Source: Azospira sp. I13 (GTDB lineage Bacteria; Pseudomonadota; Gammaproteobacteria; Burkholderiales; Rhodocyclaceae). From it: a stretch of DNA of 64,000 nt. The position numbers and the translations under genes were made by a program. The number at the start of each line of letters is the position of its first letter. The first letter of the stretch is position 1. The DNA is taken from the NCBI RefSeq assembly GCF_003112695.1, contig NZ_BFBP01000002.1, forward strand, positions 35,473-99,472. Direction: 5' to 3'. The notes beneath the pieces were generated by a model. The model was given only the letters and a program-made list of their open reading frames with translations. It was not told the origin of the DNA and did not search any database. Positions 34,952 through 43,841 of the stretch are shown piece after piece.

Positions 34952-36083
34952 TGGCCGCCTCCACCATCATGTCGTCGGGAATGGGCAAATCCCGGGGCGG
35001 CACCGGATAGCTACCTCCGGCTTCCCGGTAGCGGTTGAGCTGATAAACGTAAGCCAGGACCTCAGCCACCGCGTTATACAGCGCACCGGGAATTTCATCC
35101 TCCAGCTCGGCAAAACGATATAGGGCGCGGGCCAGGGGAGGCGCTTCCAGCAGCGGCACACCATGTTCGGCGCCAATCTCACGAATACGCAGGGCCACCA
35201 CATCGACGCCCTTGGCGACGACTTTCGGTGCCCGCATGCCGGCGCTGTAGGCCAGCGCCACGGCAAAGTGGGTCGGGTTGGTCACGATCACATCGGCCTT
35301 GGGCACGGCGCTCATCATGCGGCGCTGGGCAGCCTCCCGCTGCAGGCGGCGAATCCGTCCCTTGACCTCGGGACTCCCTTCCATTTCCTTGTGTTCCTGT
35401 TTGACCTCTTCCTTGGTCATTTTCAACTTGTCGTAGTACTGCCAGAGCTGGAAGGGCACATCAGCCGCCACAATCAGGAACATGGCACCAACGATGAGCA
35501 AGAAGCTCCAGGAAATCATGTCCCCGGCCATGGCCAGGCCGGATTCCAGCGGCAGGGACAGCAATTGAAATAGCTGATCCTGCTCGCGCCAGATCACCCA
35601 GAAGGCCACACCACCGATGAGACCGGCCTTGGCGACGGCCTTCAGCATTTCGGCCAGGCCATTCCAGGAGACGATACGCTTGATGCCATTCAGGGGATTG
35701 AGGCGATTCAGATCGGGGGTGAATGCCTTGGGAGCAAAATTCCAGGCATTCAGCAGAAAGGGCGAGGCCAGGGCAGCCAGCACCAAAGCCAGAATCAGGG
35801 GCCAGAAGGCCACCACAGCATCCCAGGACAGACTGGAGAAGCGGGTCAGGGCCGCCTCAGGCTCATCCACTAGACGCCGATCCCACACCAGACCTTTCCG
35901 GAAGACTTCAGCCAGACGCAGGCTGAACCAGCCACCGAGGAACCAAACGGTTGCAGCAGAGACGATCAAAACGAGAAAAGTCCCCAATTCGCGGGAATGG
36001 GGGACCTGACCCTCTTCACGGGCCTGTTCAATGCGCCTACCAGTTGGCGCTTCTGTTTTCTCGAGATCGCTTTCTTCCGCCAT
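34944..36083 (-). CDS. flhB: Flagellar export switch protein FlhB
   Basis: FlhB switches export from rod/hook to filament substrates after self-cleavage. The 379-residue product from the ATG at 36083 (MAEESDLEKTEAPTGRRIEQ) has four membrane helices and the cytoplasmic autocleavage motif VTNPTHFAVALAY, where the N-P bond is cut. An ATG at 36092 is three codons upstream and cannot be excluded. It opens the flhB-flhA-flhF-flhG-fliA-motC-motD unit, whose genes overlap or lie within 13 nt. Confidence 0.96.
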   Translation of the reverse strand: MAEESDLEKTEAPTGRRIEQAREEGQVPHSRELGTFLVLIVSAATVWFLGGWFSLRLAEVFRKGLVWDRRLVDEPEAALTRFSSLSWDAVVAFWPLILALVLAALASPFLLNAWNFAPKAFTPDLNRLNPLNGIKRIVSWNGLAEMLKAVAKAGLIGGVAFWVIWREQDQLFQLLSLPLESGLAMAGDMISWSFLLIVGAMFLIVAADVPFQLWQYYDKLKMTKEEVKQEHKEMEGSPEVKGRIRRLQREAAQRRMMSAVPKADVIVTNPTHFAVALAYSAGMRAPKVVAKGVDVVALRIREIGAEHGVPLLEAPPLARALYRFAELEDEIPGALYNAVAEVLAYVYQLNRYREAGGSYPVPPRDLPIPDDMMVEAANG

Positions 36084-36109
36084 GACCGGCATCCAGATGG
36101 ATTACGGCC

Positions 36110-36115
36110 ATTATA
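36110..36115 (-). promoter_or_regulatory. Perfect TATAAT -10 element upstream of flhB
   Basis: The minus strand has an exact TATAAT, 26 nt before the flhB ATG, at the end of an AT-rich tract (36111-36180). I see no good -35 hexamer at 16-18 nt. A sigma-70 promoter, possibly activator-assisted, is the best reading. Confidence 0.5.
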
Positions 36116-36196
36116 GGAAAAAATCAAAATAATTAAAGAGGTAAGCGATTTTTTTTGTGAACAGTCTCAGATTTTTGCCGCCTATTTTTGGCGATT

Positions 36197-36211
36197 CGGC
36201 AAGTTTTGCCG
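36197..36211. promoter_or_regulatory. Palindrome CGGCAA-N3-TTGCCG upstream of flhB
   Basis: CGGCAAGTTTTGCCG has the same 6-3-6 arms as the palindrome at 26474-26488. An extra TTGCCG half-site lies at about 36174-36179. It is about 85-100 bp upstream of the TATAAT of flhB. It probably binds a flagellar regulator, but which one is not shown by the sequence. Confidence 0.55.
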
Positions 36212-36225
36212 CCCAGTAAACGAGC

Positions 36226-36249
36226 AAGAGGGGACCAAAGCCCCCTCTT
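36226..36249 (-). terminator. Hairpin after cheA
   Basis: AAGAGGGG and CCCCTCTT form an 8-bp stem with an 8-nt loop, 33 nt past the cheA stop. The T-run of an intrinsic terminator is missing, so it may be a partial terminator or mRNA 3' end stabiliser between the che and flh units. Confidence 0.45.
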
Positions 36250-36281
36250 AGTCCGTTGACTGCTAAGGACTTTTACACGAT

Positions 36282-38171
36282 TTAGGCAAACTCCAGCGCC
36301 CGGGCGCCGCCACCCATGTCCAAATGCTGACCAAGGTCGGAAAGCAACTCCTTCATGTCCAGAATCAGCACAATCTGACCATTGGACAGGGTAGTGACAC
36401 CCGCCACACCCCGGGGACGGAAGTCATCCAGAGACTTGATCACCGCATCATCCCTTCCAGCGAAGCTATCCACTGAGAGAATGAAGCTGCGCTCAGCGGT
36501 TTGCATCAACACCCCGTACTCGGGGTCCCGCTCCTGAGGCCAGCCCAGCAAACGAGCCAGGGAGATGACAGGGAGAATCTCGCCGCGAACCACCAGGGTT
36601 TCCTTACCCCCGACTTCCTGCAGCTTGTCCTTCTCGATCGGCAGAATTTCCCTGACCATGGAAAGGGGGAGCGCAAAGGGTTGATCGCCCAGCAGCACCA
36701 GCAACACCGGCAGAATAGCCAGTGTCAGGGGTAGGGAAATGATGAAGACGGAGCCCTTACCCGGTTCGGAACGAATCTCGATGGCACCGTTAAGCTTCTG
36801 GATATTGGTCTTGACCACATCCATGCCCACGCCACGCCCGGAAACGTCGGAAATCTGGGCCTTGGTGGAGAAACCGGGGAGGAAGATGAGGTTCAGACTC
36901 TGGCGCTCATCCAGGGTATTGGCCTCTTCCTCGGAGATCAGCCCCTTCTCGATGGCCTTGGCACGAATGCGCTCGGCACTCATGCCTCGACCATCGTCGG
37001 CGACGATCAACACGATGTGATCGCCTTCCTGGCGGGCCTCCAGGCGGACCATGGACTTGATCGGCTTGCCCACGGCAGCACGATCGGCAGATGGCTCGAC
37101 ACCGTGGTCAACGGCATTGCGAATAAGGTGAATGAGGGGGTCGGCCAGATCTTCGATCATGGTCTTGTCCACCTCAGTTTCCTCACCGGCCAGCACCAGT
37201 TCCACATCCTTGCCGAGCTGGCGAGCCAGGTCCCGGGCAATCCGGGGGTATTTCTGGAACAGGCGGCCAATAGGCTGCATACGGGTCTTCATGACCGAGT
37301 TCTGCAGGTCGGACACCAGCAAGTCGAGCTGGCTCACGGCCTGATCCAGGGCATGAAGGGTATCGGCGTCGTTTTTGCCGGCCAGGATATCGGCCCGCAG
37401 GCTGGTCAGCCGGTTTTTGGTCAGGCCGATTTCGCCGGAAAGGTTCAATACTTGGTCGAGTCGGGCCGTATCGACCCGAATGGTGTTTTCACGCACCGCT
37501 GCCCGCTCCTCCACCCGGCGACCAGCCGGCGCGCTACTGGTACCGGGCTTGTCGGCGACGCGACGGCCGGACGGCGGGAAATGGGCCGGCGCAGGGACCA
37601 CAGCCTCAGCTACCGCAACAACCTCCGCTGCAACAGCCTGAGCCGGCGGCACCTCGGCGCCCGTCACTGCGGCATGCAGGGCCACCCAGTCGGGCTCACC
37701 CGGAGCCCCTGCAACAGGCGCCTGAGCTGCGACAACCTCCGCCACCAGGGGAGCAGCAGCCGGCACGTGAGCAACGGCCTCGCCATCCAATACATGACGC
37801 AGGGAAGCAAGAATCTCGTCGGGAGCCGGACGGGGCTGCACCCCTCCGGACAACTCACCGAACATGTCGCGCACACCCTTGGTGGCGGCCATGATGATGT
37901 CCATCAGCTCCGGCGTCAGCTGCATCTCGGCATTACGCAGGCGGTCAAAGAGATTTTCCGTGAGATGGCAGAGAGTCACCAGCTCCGTCGCGTTAAGGAA
38001 GCCGGCGCCCCCCTTGATGGTATGGAAGCCGCGGAAAATGTCATTCAACAGTCCCCGGTCATCCGGGGCCTTTTCCAGGTCCACCAACTTGTTATCCACA
38101 TCGGACAGGAGGTCACTGGCCTCCTGCAGAAAATCCTGTAGCAGGTCTTCCATTCCGGCGAAGTCGCTCAT
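36282..38171 (-). CDS. cheA: Chemotaxis histidine kinase CheA (cluster 1)
   Basis: This is the kinase of the first chemotaxis cluster. The 629-residue protein has an N-terminal HPt domain (FHTIKGGAGFLN, phospho-His near residue 50). A long Ala/Val/Pro-rich linker follows, with two GRRV repeats near residues 203 and 219. The dimerisation, ATP-binding (LIRNAVDHGVEPSADR, DDGRGMS) and CheW-like domains follow. No clear CheY-binding P2 domain is visible, only the linker. It is the last gene of cheV-cheV-cheY-cheZ-cheA and is upstream of flhB, as in polar-flagellate core clusters. A second, P2-containing CheA lies at 49936. Confidence 0.96.
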   Translation of the reverse strand: MSDFAGMEDLLQDFLQEASDLLSDVDNKLVDLEKAPDDRGLLNDIFRGFHTIKGGAGFLNATELVTLCHLTENLFDRLRNAEMQLTPELMDIIMAATKGVRDMFGELSGGVQPRPAPDEILASLRHVLDGEAVAHVPAAAPLVAEVVAAQAPVAGAPGEPDWVALHAAVTGAEVPPAQAVAAEVVAVAEAVVPAPAHFPPSGRRVADKPGTSSAPAGRRVEERAAVRENTIRVDTARLDQVLNLSGEIGLTKNRLTSLRADILAGKNDADTLHALDQAVSQLDLLVSDLQNSVMKTRMQPIGRLFQKYPRIARDLARQLGKDVELVLAGEETEVDKTMIEDLADPLIHLIRNAVDHGVEPSADRAAVGKPIKSMVRLEARQEGDHIVLIVADDGRGMSAERIRAKAIEKGLISEEEANTLDERQSLNLIFLPGFSTKAQISDVSGRGVGMDVVKTNIQKLNGAIEIRSEPGKGSVFIISLPLTLAILPVLLVLLGDQPFALPLSMVREILPIEKDKLQEVGGKETLVVRGEILPVISLARLLGWPQERDPEYGVLMQTAERSFILSVDSFAGRDDAVIKSLDDFRPRGVAGVTTLSNGQIVLILDMKELLSDLGQHLDMGGGARALEFA

Positions 38172-38182
38172 GGCGTTGCTCC

Positions 38183-39049
38183 TTAGAAGCCGAGGCTGTC
38201 CAGCAGGTCATCGACCTGCTGCTGATTCACCACCACATCGGTGCGGCCTTCACTGCTGATGACCGGGCCATTGAGGAGGCTGTTGACGTTGTCGTTGCGG
38301 CGGGCATCGGGAATGACATCCACCAGAACCTGAACCAATTGGTTTTCCAGATCCTGCGCCAGAGTAACGACTTTCTTAATGACCTGCCCGGTCAGGTCCT
38401 GGAAATCCTGGGCCATCATGATTTCGAGCAACTGGTCATTGGTGGCGACGGACTTCTGGGGCACCGTATCCTTCAGGAAAGCCCGCGTCTCCCCGGCCAA
38501 CACCTTGAAATCTGCCACGGACATCTGGTTGGCATAGAGCCGATCCCAGCGTTCGCCCAGGGCACGGGAACTGGTTTCAAGCTCATCCTGCAGCGGCTTG
38601 GCGATATCGGTGGCATTGAGCACCCGGCAAGCCGCCTGCTCGGTCAGGTTGGCCACATAGGCCAGACGATCCGTCGCATCAGGAATGGCATGAACCGTCT
38701 TTTCTAACAGCTTGTCGTAGCCCAGCTGGTGCAGGGTATCGTGGAGCTGTCGGGCCATATGGCCGATCCGCTTGAAAACACGCTCTTGCTCGGTAGCACC
38801 ATCTTCCTCGACCTCCAGCACCTCCACGGCACTCGCCTGAGGAGATGGGGCAGCGGCGGCAGTAGACGCAACACTGTCGAAGAGGGCCTGCAAATCATCG
38901 CTGTCTCCGGTGACGGAGGCCGCTGGAGCCGACTCAGCTACCGGCGTGGATGCCGGGGCAGGAGCGGCGGGAGCCGTCTGGCTAGAGGCAATGCTGTCAA
39001 ATAGGGCCTCCAGGTCGGCATTGTCGCCGGTCAGATTGGCATCGCTCAT
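38183..39049 (-). CDS. cheZ: CheY-P phosphatase CheZ with duplicated N-terminal motif
   Basis: CheZ dephosphorylates CheY-P. The core is a long four-helix bundle with the catalytic region MMAQDFQDLTGQVIKKV (Asp and Gln for hydrolysis). The C-terminal CheY-binding helix is VDDLLDSLGF. The 288 residues are longer than the roughly 214 of E. coli CheZ. The N-terminal extension of about 90 residues holds two 16-residue repeats, TGDNADLEALFDSIAS (7-22) and TGDSDDLQALFDSVAS (47-62), separated by Ala/Pro-rich sequence. They resemble both the CheZ tail and the FliM N-peptide, so they may bind CheY. It lies 3 nt after cheY. Confidence 0.94.
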   Translation of the reverse strand: MSDANLTGDNADLEALFDSIASSQTAPAAPAPASTPVAESAPAASVTGDSDDLQALFDSVASTAAAAPSPQASAVEVLEVEEDGATEQERVFKRIGHMARQLHDTLHQLGYDKLLEKTVHAIPDATDRLAYVANLTEQAACRVLNATDIAKPLQDELETSSRALGERWDRLYANQMSVADFKVLAGETRAFLKDTVPQKSVATNDQLLEIMMAQDFQDLTGQVIKKVVTLAQDLENQLVQVLVDVIPDARRNDNVNSLLNGPVISSEGRTDVVVNQQQVDDLLDSLGF

Positions 39050-39052
39050 GGC

Positions 39053-39442
39053 TCAGCCCCCCATCTTCTCGAAAATCTTCTGGAGCTTTTCGGCCAGGAC
39101 AGCGGCGGTAAACGGCTTGACGATATAGCCGCTGGCGCCCGCCTGGGCTGCGGCAATGATGTTTTCCTTTTTTGCTTCTGCGGTAATCATCAGGACCGGC
39201 AAATGCTTGAGATTCGGGGTGGCACGGATAGTCTGCAGCAGAGTCAGGCCATCCATGTTAGGCATGTTCCAGTCGGACACCACGAAGTCGAAGCCGCCCC
39301 CTTGCAGCTTCTGCAGGGCGATGGCACCGTCTTCGGCCTCGTCCACGTTGGTAAACCCCAGTTCCTTGAGCAGGTTGCGGACGATGCGCCGCATGGTGGA
39401 GAAATCGTCCACCACCAGGAATTTCATTTTGGGATCAGGCAT
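39053..39442 (-). CDS. cheY: Chemotaxis response regulator CheY (cluster 1)
   Basis: CheY-P binds FliM and reverses the motor. The 129-residue single receiver domain has the acidic pair (VVDD), phosphoacceptor Asp in [12 protein letters not shown], Thr in LMITAEA and Lys in GYIVKPFT. The WNMP context is the classical CheY form that pairs with CheZ. It lies 18 nt after cheV and 3 nt before cheZ. Confidence 0.96.
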   Translation of the reverse strand: MPDPKMKFLVVDDFSTMRRIVRNLLKELGFTNVDEAEDGAIALQKLQGGGFDFVVSDWNMPNMDGLTLLQTIRATPNLKHLPVLMITAEAKKENIIAAAQAGASGYIVKPFTAAVLAEKLQKIFEKMGG

Positions 39443-39460
39443 GCTTCACTCCGTTGATTC

Positions 39461-40399
39461 TTATCGTTCGACCAGGGGGCGCAAGGTGTCGGCCAAGACT
39501 TCGGCATCGAACTTGGCCACATAGGAATCCACCCCAACTGCCTTGCCCATGGCACGGTTTGCTTCGGAAGACAGGGAAGAGTGCATGACGACGGGCACGC
39601 CATCGAAACGGGGATCTCCCTTGACATTCTTGGTCAGGACATAGCCGTCCATTTCCGGCATTTCAGCATCCACCAGGATCAGGCGGATTTCATCGCGCAG
39701 GCTCTTGCCCATCTGCTGGGCGTGCGCTGCAATGGCCTGCAGCCGGGTCCAGGCCTCCATGCCATTGGTGGCATGCTTGTGCTTGACCCCCAACTTGTCC
39801 AGGACCTCGGAAATCTTCTTGCGGGCGACGATGGAATCATCAACGAAGAAGATGCTGACCTCCTCCTCCACCCGGGCCGGGGCGATATCGATGATCACGG
39901 CCTCGCCAAAGGCATTGGCCAGGATTTGCTCGACGTCGAGAATGGAAACCAGATGGCCACCCTCCAACTCGATCACCGCAGTAATCAGCCCTTGATTCGC
40001 CGCCAGTACAGTTTCCGGTGCCTTTACCCGCTCCCAGTCTACCCGGATGATGCGATCCACCTCATGCACCAGGAATCCCAGGGTGCGCTTGGAGTACTCG
40101 GCCACCATCATGGTCTTGCCGAGCCCCGAGGGCGGATTGTCCAGCTCCAGGAAGGAAGCTAGGGAAAGGACGGGAATGACGTTGCCTCGCAGGGAAATCA
40201 ATCCTTCCACACCGCGCGGCATGTTGGGGGTCTTGGTGATATGGGGAGTACGCCCGACTTCCCGCACCTTAAAGACGTTTATCCCGAAGGTCTCCCGGGT
40301 CCCCAGGGAAAACAGCAGGATTTCCATCTTGTTCGAGCCTGCCAGGCGAGTGCGCGCATCCACGCTTTCCAGGAGGTTTTTCTTTTCCGACATATCCAT
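39461..40399 (-). CDS. cheV: Chemotaxis coupling protein CheV, copy 2
   Basis: CheV fuses a CheW-like adaptor with a receiver domain and can adapt receptor arrays. The 312-residue protein has the CheW domain (about 22-160) and a receiver with the phosphoacceptor in LVDAEMPEMDGYVLTKNVK. An ATG at 40393 is an alternative start two codons in. It is 20 nt downstream of a second cheV, from which it clearly arose by tandem duplication (both share SIFF/TVFFxDDS and VxHSSLS patterns), though the copies have diverged widely. Confidence 0.93.
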   Translation of the reverse strand: MDMSEKKNLLESVDARTRLAGSNKMEILLFSLGTRETFGINVFKVREVGRTPHITKTPNMPRGVEGLISLRGNVIPVLSLASFLELDNPPSGLGKTMMVAEYSKRTLGFLVHEVDRIIRVDWERVKAPETVLAANQGLITAVIELEGGHLVSILDVEQILANAFGEAVIIDIAPARVEEEVSIFFVDDSIVARKKISEVLDKLGVKHKHATNGMEAWTRLQAIAAHAQQMGKSLRDEIRLILVDAEMPEMDGYVLTKNVKGDPRFDGVPVVMHSSLSSEANRAMGKAVGVDSYVAKFDAEVLADTLRPLVER

Positions 40400-40419
40400 G
40401 ATGGTCGCTCCGTGGAGAA

Positions 40420-41388
40420 TCAGGCTTCAGCGGCCGCAGGCAGGGTGGCACCCATGCGCCGAGCCAGGGTTTCGGACAGCTTTTGCGGCTCGAACTTCGG
40501 CACGTACTCGTCGACGCCGACGGAAAGGCCGAGCTTCTGATTGGACATCCCCGACAGGGAGGAATGCATGATGACGGGAATGCCGGCGAAACGGGGATCG
40601 CTCTTGACCTTCTTGGTCAGGATATAGCCATCCATTTCCGGCATTTCAATATCGGTCAGCACCAGGCTGACAAAACTGGAAACAGGCTTGCCCAAGGAGG
40701 AGGCGTAGGCAGCCACTTTTTCAAGCTCGTCCCAGGCCTGGCGGCCATTGATGGAGGCCACGTACTTGACGTTCATGGCCTGGAGTGTACGTTCGATCTG
40801 CTTGCGGGCCACCACGGAATCATCGGCAAAGAAGACCGTACATTCCGGCTTGTCGATGGGAACGATGCTCCGGTACATGAACTCGTCATCGTACTTGGTG
40901 GTTTCCGACAGTACCTTTTCCACATCCATCATCATGACCAGACGGCCATCGCCCAGTTCGGTCACCGCGGTAACCAGCCCCCCCATCTGGGCCACCAGCA
41001 TTTCGGGCGGAACCCGCATCATGCCCCAGTCCAGGCGCAGGATGGTATCCACAGCCTCGACCAGGAAGCCCTGAGTATGGCCGTTGTACTCCGTGACGAT
41101 CATGATGTCCCGGGGGGTTTCGGTCTGCACGCCGGCATACTTGGCCAGATCCACCACCGGAACCAGAGCGCCGCGCAGGCTCACCATGCCTTCAACAGCG
41201 GCAGGCATCTCGGGGGCCGCCGTAATGGGCGGCGTACGCATGACCTCCCGCACCTTGAAGACATTGATGCCGAAAGTCTCCCGCCGGCCGTTGCGCGCAT
41301 CGGTTCCCAGCGTAAACATTAAAATTTCCAGCTTGTTGGTACCAGCAAGCTTGGTGCGGGCATCAATACTTTTGAGCAGTTCAGACAT
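40420..41388 (-). CDS. cheV: Chemotaxis coupling protein CheV, copy 1
   Basis: This is the first gene of chemotaxis cluster 1. From the ATG at 41388 (AGGGG upstream) it has 322 residues: a CheW-like domain (about 20-165) and a receiver domain with LTDIEMPEMDGYILTKKVK. A GTG at 41394 is also in frame. It has a short insertion (GTDARNGRRETFGIN) that the second CheV lacks (GTRETFGIN). The pair suggests two adaptors with different receptor preferences. Confidence 0.93.
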   Translation of the reverse strand: MSELLKSIDARTKLAGTNKLEILMFTLGTDARNGRRETFGINVFKVREVMRTPPITAAPEMPAAVEGMVSLRGALVPVVDLAKYAGVQTETPRDIMIVTEYNGHTQGFLVEAVDTILRLDWGMMRVPPEMLVAQMGGLVTAVTELGDGRLVMMMDVEKVLSETTKYDDEFMYRSIVPIDKPECTVFFADDSVVARKQIERTLQAMNVKYVASINGRQAWDELEKVAAYASSLGKPVSSFVSLVLTDIEMPEMDGYILTKKVKSDPRFAGIPVIMHSSLSGMSNQKLGLSVGVDEYVPKFEPQKLSETLARRMGATLPAAAEA

Positions 41389-41687
41389 GACCACTACCCC
41401 TCGAAATGCGGGAACGATTGTTTTTTAAGGGCATATTTCACGGAAATCCCGAGTTGCGATGGGTCATTCCGGGGCTAAAGCCGTTATTTTTAACGTCAAG
41501 ACAGCGCTAAACCTAAGAATACATCGAAAACCTTACGGGCGGAACGGCGGGCAGGGCACGGGCACACCCGCGCGAACCCCGTCCCGCCTTGCGGAAAGGG
41601 CGTATACGTCAGCTTAAACGGGATTTGTCGTGAAGCACGATTTTTGTCTCCGTCCCAGGGTTTTCCCTAGTGTCTTGTTCAGACAGC
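41389..41687. other. Intergenic region upstream of cheV
   Basis: These 299 bp contain no credible gene. They should hold the cheV-operon promoter. A TTGACG hexamer is readable on the minus strand near 41490-41500, but no matching -10 box follows. I found no convincing sigma-28 or sigma-54 site. A large GC-rich inverted repeat lies at about 41537-41590, and small hairpins lie near 41655-41690 after hsbR. They may end the hsbR transcript. Confidence 0.5.
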
Positions 41688-43448
41688 TTATTGGCCATCG
41701 CCGGCCAAACCGGATTCGATGGCGTCATAATACGCGATCACCTCATTACCCGCGCCGCAGAAGCGCAAATCGCTGCACAGGGAAGAAACCAGTTGAATTC
41801 CCCTGCCGTGCGGTGCCCCAGAGGAACAATCGCTTACGCGACTGCCTGCGCGGGTAGCGACAAGGTAATCCAGCAACTCCTGAAAGGGGAAGCCGGGACC
41901 GGAATCCTTGACCCGGATGCGCAGGCGAACATTACCGCCCTCACTCAGCTGCTCTACCCCCACCTCCAGGCACCCCTCCTGCAATTGGGCAAGACGGCGC
42001 TGGCGCTCCTCCAGGTAGCGCTCGAAACCATCACTCATGCACTTCAGACTCGAATCCAGCCGCAGGATTCCATGGTCCAGCGCATTGTTGAACAGCTCCG
42101 AGAGAATCAGGAATACTTGGCTGCTATGCACCCGGCCGTAATTGAACTGGTTAATGACTCCCATGAGCATGGGCACAGGGTCCATGGCTCGCAGCTCTTC
42201 AGCGGACAAGGTCATGGCCACCTGCCAATTGCCGGTGTTGCGCAGGGCCCGGGAAACATTCTGGGCAATTCTCGGCGCCCGGGGTGTCTGGTGATAGCAA
42301 TGCACCAGAAGGAGTGACAGGTCATCCCTAGCCGGCTGGTCGCCCAGGTGCTGGTCGAGCTGGCTGACAACGCTGGATAGTCGGCTTTCCCGCTCGTGGC
42401 CGAGCAGGCTGCTACGCAGGCGCTCCTGACCAAAGGCGACCCCGTCAGCATTCTCGGCCTCCACCACGCCATCCGAATAGATCACAAGCTGGTGCGGCCC
42501 CTGGATGAAATGGGTTTCCGGCGCCGCATCAAAGGCTTCATCCTCCAGAATCCCCAACGGCAGGTGGGTGGCACCAAACACCTGATCCACCAACTGGTCG
42601 CGGCTCGAGATCAGCAGGGGCGGCGGATTGCCGCCATTCCATACCTGGATGGAGCCGGTACTGGAATCGATGGAAGCCAGGGTGGCGGCAACGAAACGCC
42701 CGGTCGGCAACAATTCCCGTACCTTGCGATTCATTTCCCGTGCAATGGTATCCAGGCCGAAACCTTTTTCCGTCATCCGGTAAAAAGGCTGGGTCACCGG
42801 CATGACGGCCAGGGAAGCGGCCAGCCCGTGACCGGTGGCATCGGCCAGCAGTACATGGAGAACGCCCCCCGGGGTACGGGCAGCAGCGATCAGGTCGCCA
42901 CTGTAGGTTTCTGCCGGCCGCATCCAGTGGCTGACCGCCAGATCGCCGAGCAATTCCGCATTCACCAAGCGGTGCATCAGATGCTGGGCGACGCCCTTTT
43001 CTTCTTCAGCCTGGTCCCGGTAGCGCTGCAGGAGCTTCTCCCGTGCCAGGGCCTGGCGTTGCAGGAGAATGCGGCGCTGGAAGGACTGCAGCTTAGCCCC
43101 CAGCACCGGGCGACTCACCGGCTTGGCGATGAAGTCGTCAGCGCCGGCCTGGTAGGCCTCCACCAGGGGTTTTTCGGCTTGCAGCCCGCTGAGGAACAGC
43201 ACGGGGAGCCAATGAGGGTGGCACTGGGCCTTAAGCGCCCGGGTCAATTCGCAGCCATCCATGCCAGGAAGGCGCAGGTCGGTCACTACCAAGTCCGGCA
43301 GCACCTCGGGATACAACTCCAAGGCCATTTCACCGCTGGGCACCAGGGTGACGCGGTGGCCAAAATGCTCCAGCTCGATGCGCGACAGGTCGCCATCGAG
43401 TGGATCATCCTCCACCAGGAGTATGGTCAGCCCCCCTCGCTCCATCAT
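41688..43448 (-). CDS. hsbR: Response regulator with PP2C phosphatase and serine-kinase domains (HsbR-like)
   Basis: In Pseudomonas aeruginosa HsbR controls phosphorylation of the anti-anti-sigma protein HsbA. The 586-residue product here has the same three parts: a receiver domain (Asp57 in VVTDLRLPGMDG), a SpoIIE/PP2C phosphatase (DATGHGLAAS, then PARDDLSLLLV) and a C-terminal GHKL kinase (LFNNALDHG, KDSGPGF, GRGIQLVSSL). The ATG at 43448 or 43445 is chosen because the frame further upstream is hsbA coding sequence. It lies 7 nt after the STAS gene. The symbol is by architecture and context. Confidence 0.85.
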   Translation of the reverse strand: MMERGGLTILLVEDDPLDGDLSRIELEHFGHRVTLVPSGEMALELYPEVLPDLVVTDLRLPGMDGCELTRALKAQCHPHWLPVLFLSGLQAEKPLVEAYQAGADDFIAKPVSRPVLGAKLQSFQRRILLQRQALAREKLLQRYRDQAEEEKGVAQHLMHRLVNAELLGDLAVSHWMRPAETYSGDLIAAARTPGGVLHVLLADATGHGLAASLAVMPVTQPFYRMTEKGFGLDTIAREMNRKVRELLPTGRFVAATLASIDSSTGSIQVWNGGNPPPLLISSRDQLVDQVFGATHLPLGILEDEAFDAAPETHFIQGPHQLVIYSDGVVEAENADGVAFGQERLRSSLLGHERESRLSSVVSQLDQHLGDQPARDDLSLLLVHCYHQTPRAPRIAQNVSRALRNTGNWQVAMTLSAEELRAMDPVPMLMGVINQFNYGRVHSSQVFLILSELFNNALDHGILRLDSSLKCMSDGFERYLEERQRRLAQLQEGCLEVGVEQLSEGGNVRLRIRVKDSGPGFPFQELLDYLVATRAGSRVSDCSSGAPHGRGIQLVSSLCSDLRFCGAGNEVIAYYDAIESGLAGDGQ

Positions 43449-43455
43449 GGGTCGG

Positions 43456-43761
43456 TCAGGAAATTTTGAACAACTTACCGAAGTTGGCGATATCCAGCAC
43501 CTGGCGCACATTGCCTTTACAGTTGGCCAGGGAAACGCTCTTGTTCTCGGCTCCGACCTTATCCCGCAGCAACAACAGCATGCCCAAGGCGGAACTGTCC
43601 AGGTAATCGACCCCCCCCAGATCCACCACGAATTCCCGGGTATCAGCCCGGCCCAACAACTCCTCGTAGGCGGCCCGGAATTCACGGTGCGAATTGAAAT
43701 CGAAGCGGCCGGAGAGCTTGACCACTACCTTGCCATTTTCCTGCTCAACCTTGGTTTGCAT
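43456..43761 (-). CDS. hsbA: STAS anti-sigma factor antagonist (HsbA-like)
   Basis: This 101-residue STAS protein has the phosphorylatable Ser in YLDSSALGMLLLLRDK. In Pseudomonas HsbA binds FlgM when unphosphorylated and thereby frees FliA; when phosphorylated it acts on a diguanylate cyclase. The adjoining kinase/phosphatase and the presence of flgM and fliA in the window support that identity. GGGAG precedes the ATG. It follows cheB by 80 bp, so it may be co-transcribed with the chemotaxis genes. Confidence 0.85.
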   Translation of the reverse strand: MQTKVEQENGKVVVKLSGRFDFNSHREFRAAYEELLGRADTREFVVDLGGVDYLDSSALGMLLLLRDKVGAENKSVSLANCKGNVRQVLDIANFGKLFKIS

Positions 43762-43810
43762 AACACTCCCGTTTTTTTATTGCCAACCAGCAATCATGTT
43801 TCATCAGGCC

Positions 43811-43826
43811 GGAGGTAGTACCCTCC
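43811..43826. other. Small hairpin between cheB and hsbA
   Basis: GGAGG and CCTCC flank the 6-nt palindrome-like loop TAGTAC, with further G/C pairing possible outside. There is no T-run. It may attenuate or stabilise transcript between cheB and hsbA. Confidence 0.3.
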
Positions 43827-43841
43827 CCCCGGCGGCCGCTA

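Noticed and set aside
34607-35038. Plus-strand open frame opposite the flhA/flhB junction
   Set aside because: It is antisense to two overlapping conserved genes and has no supporting features.
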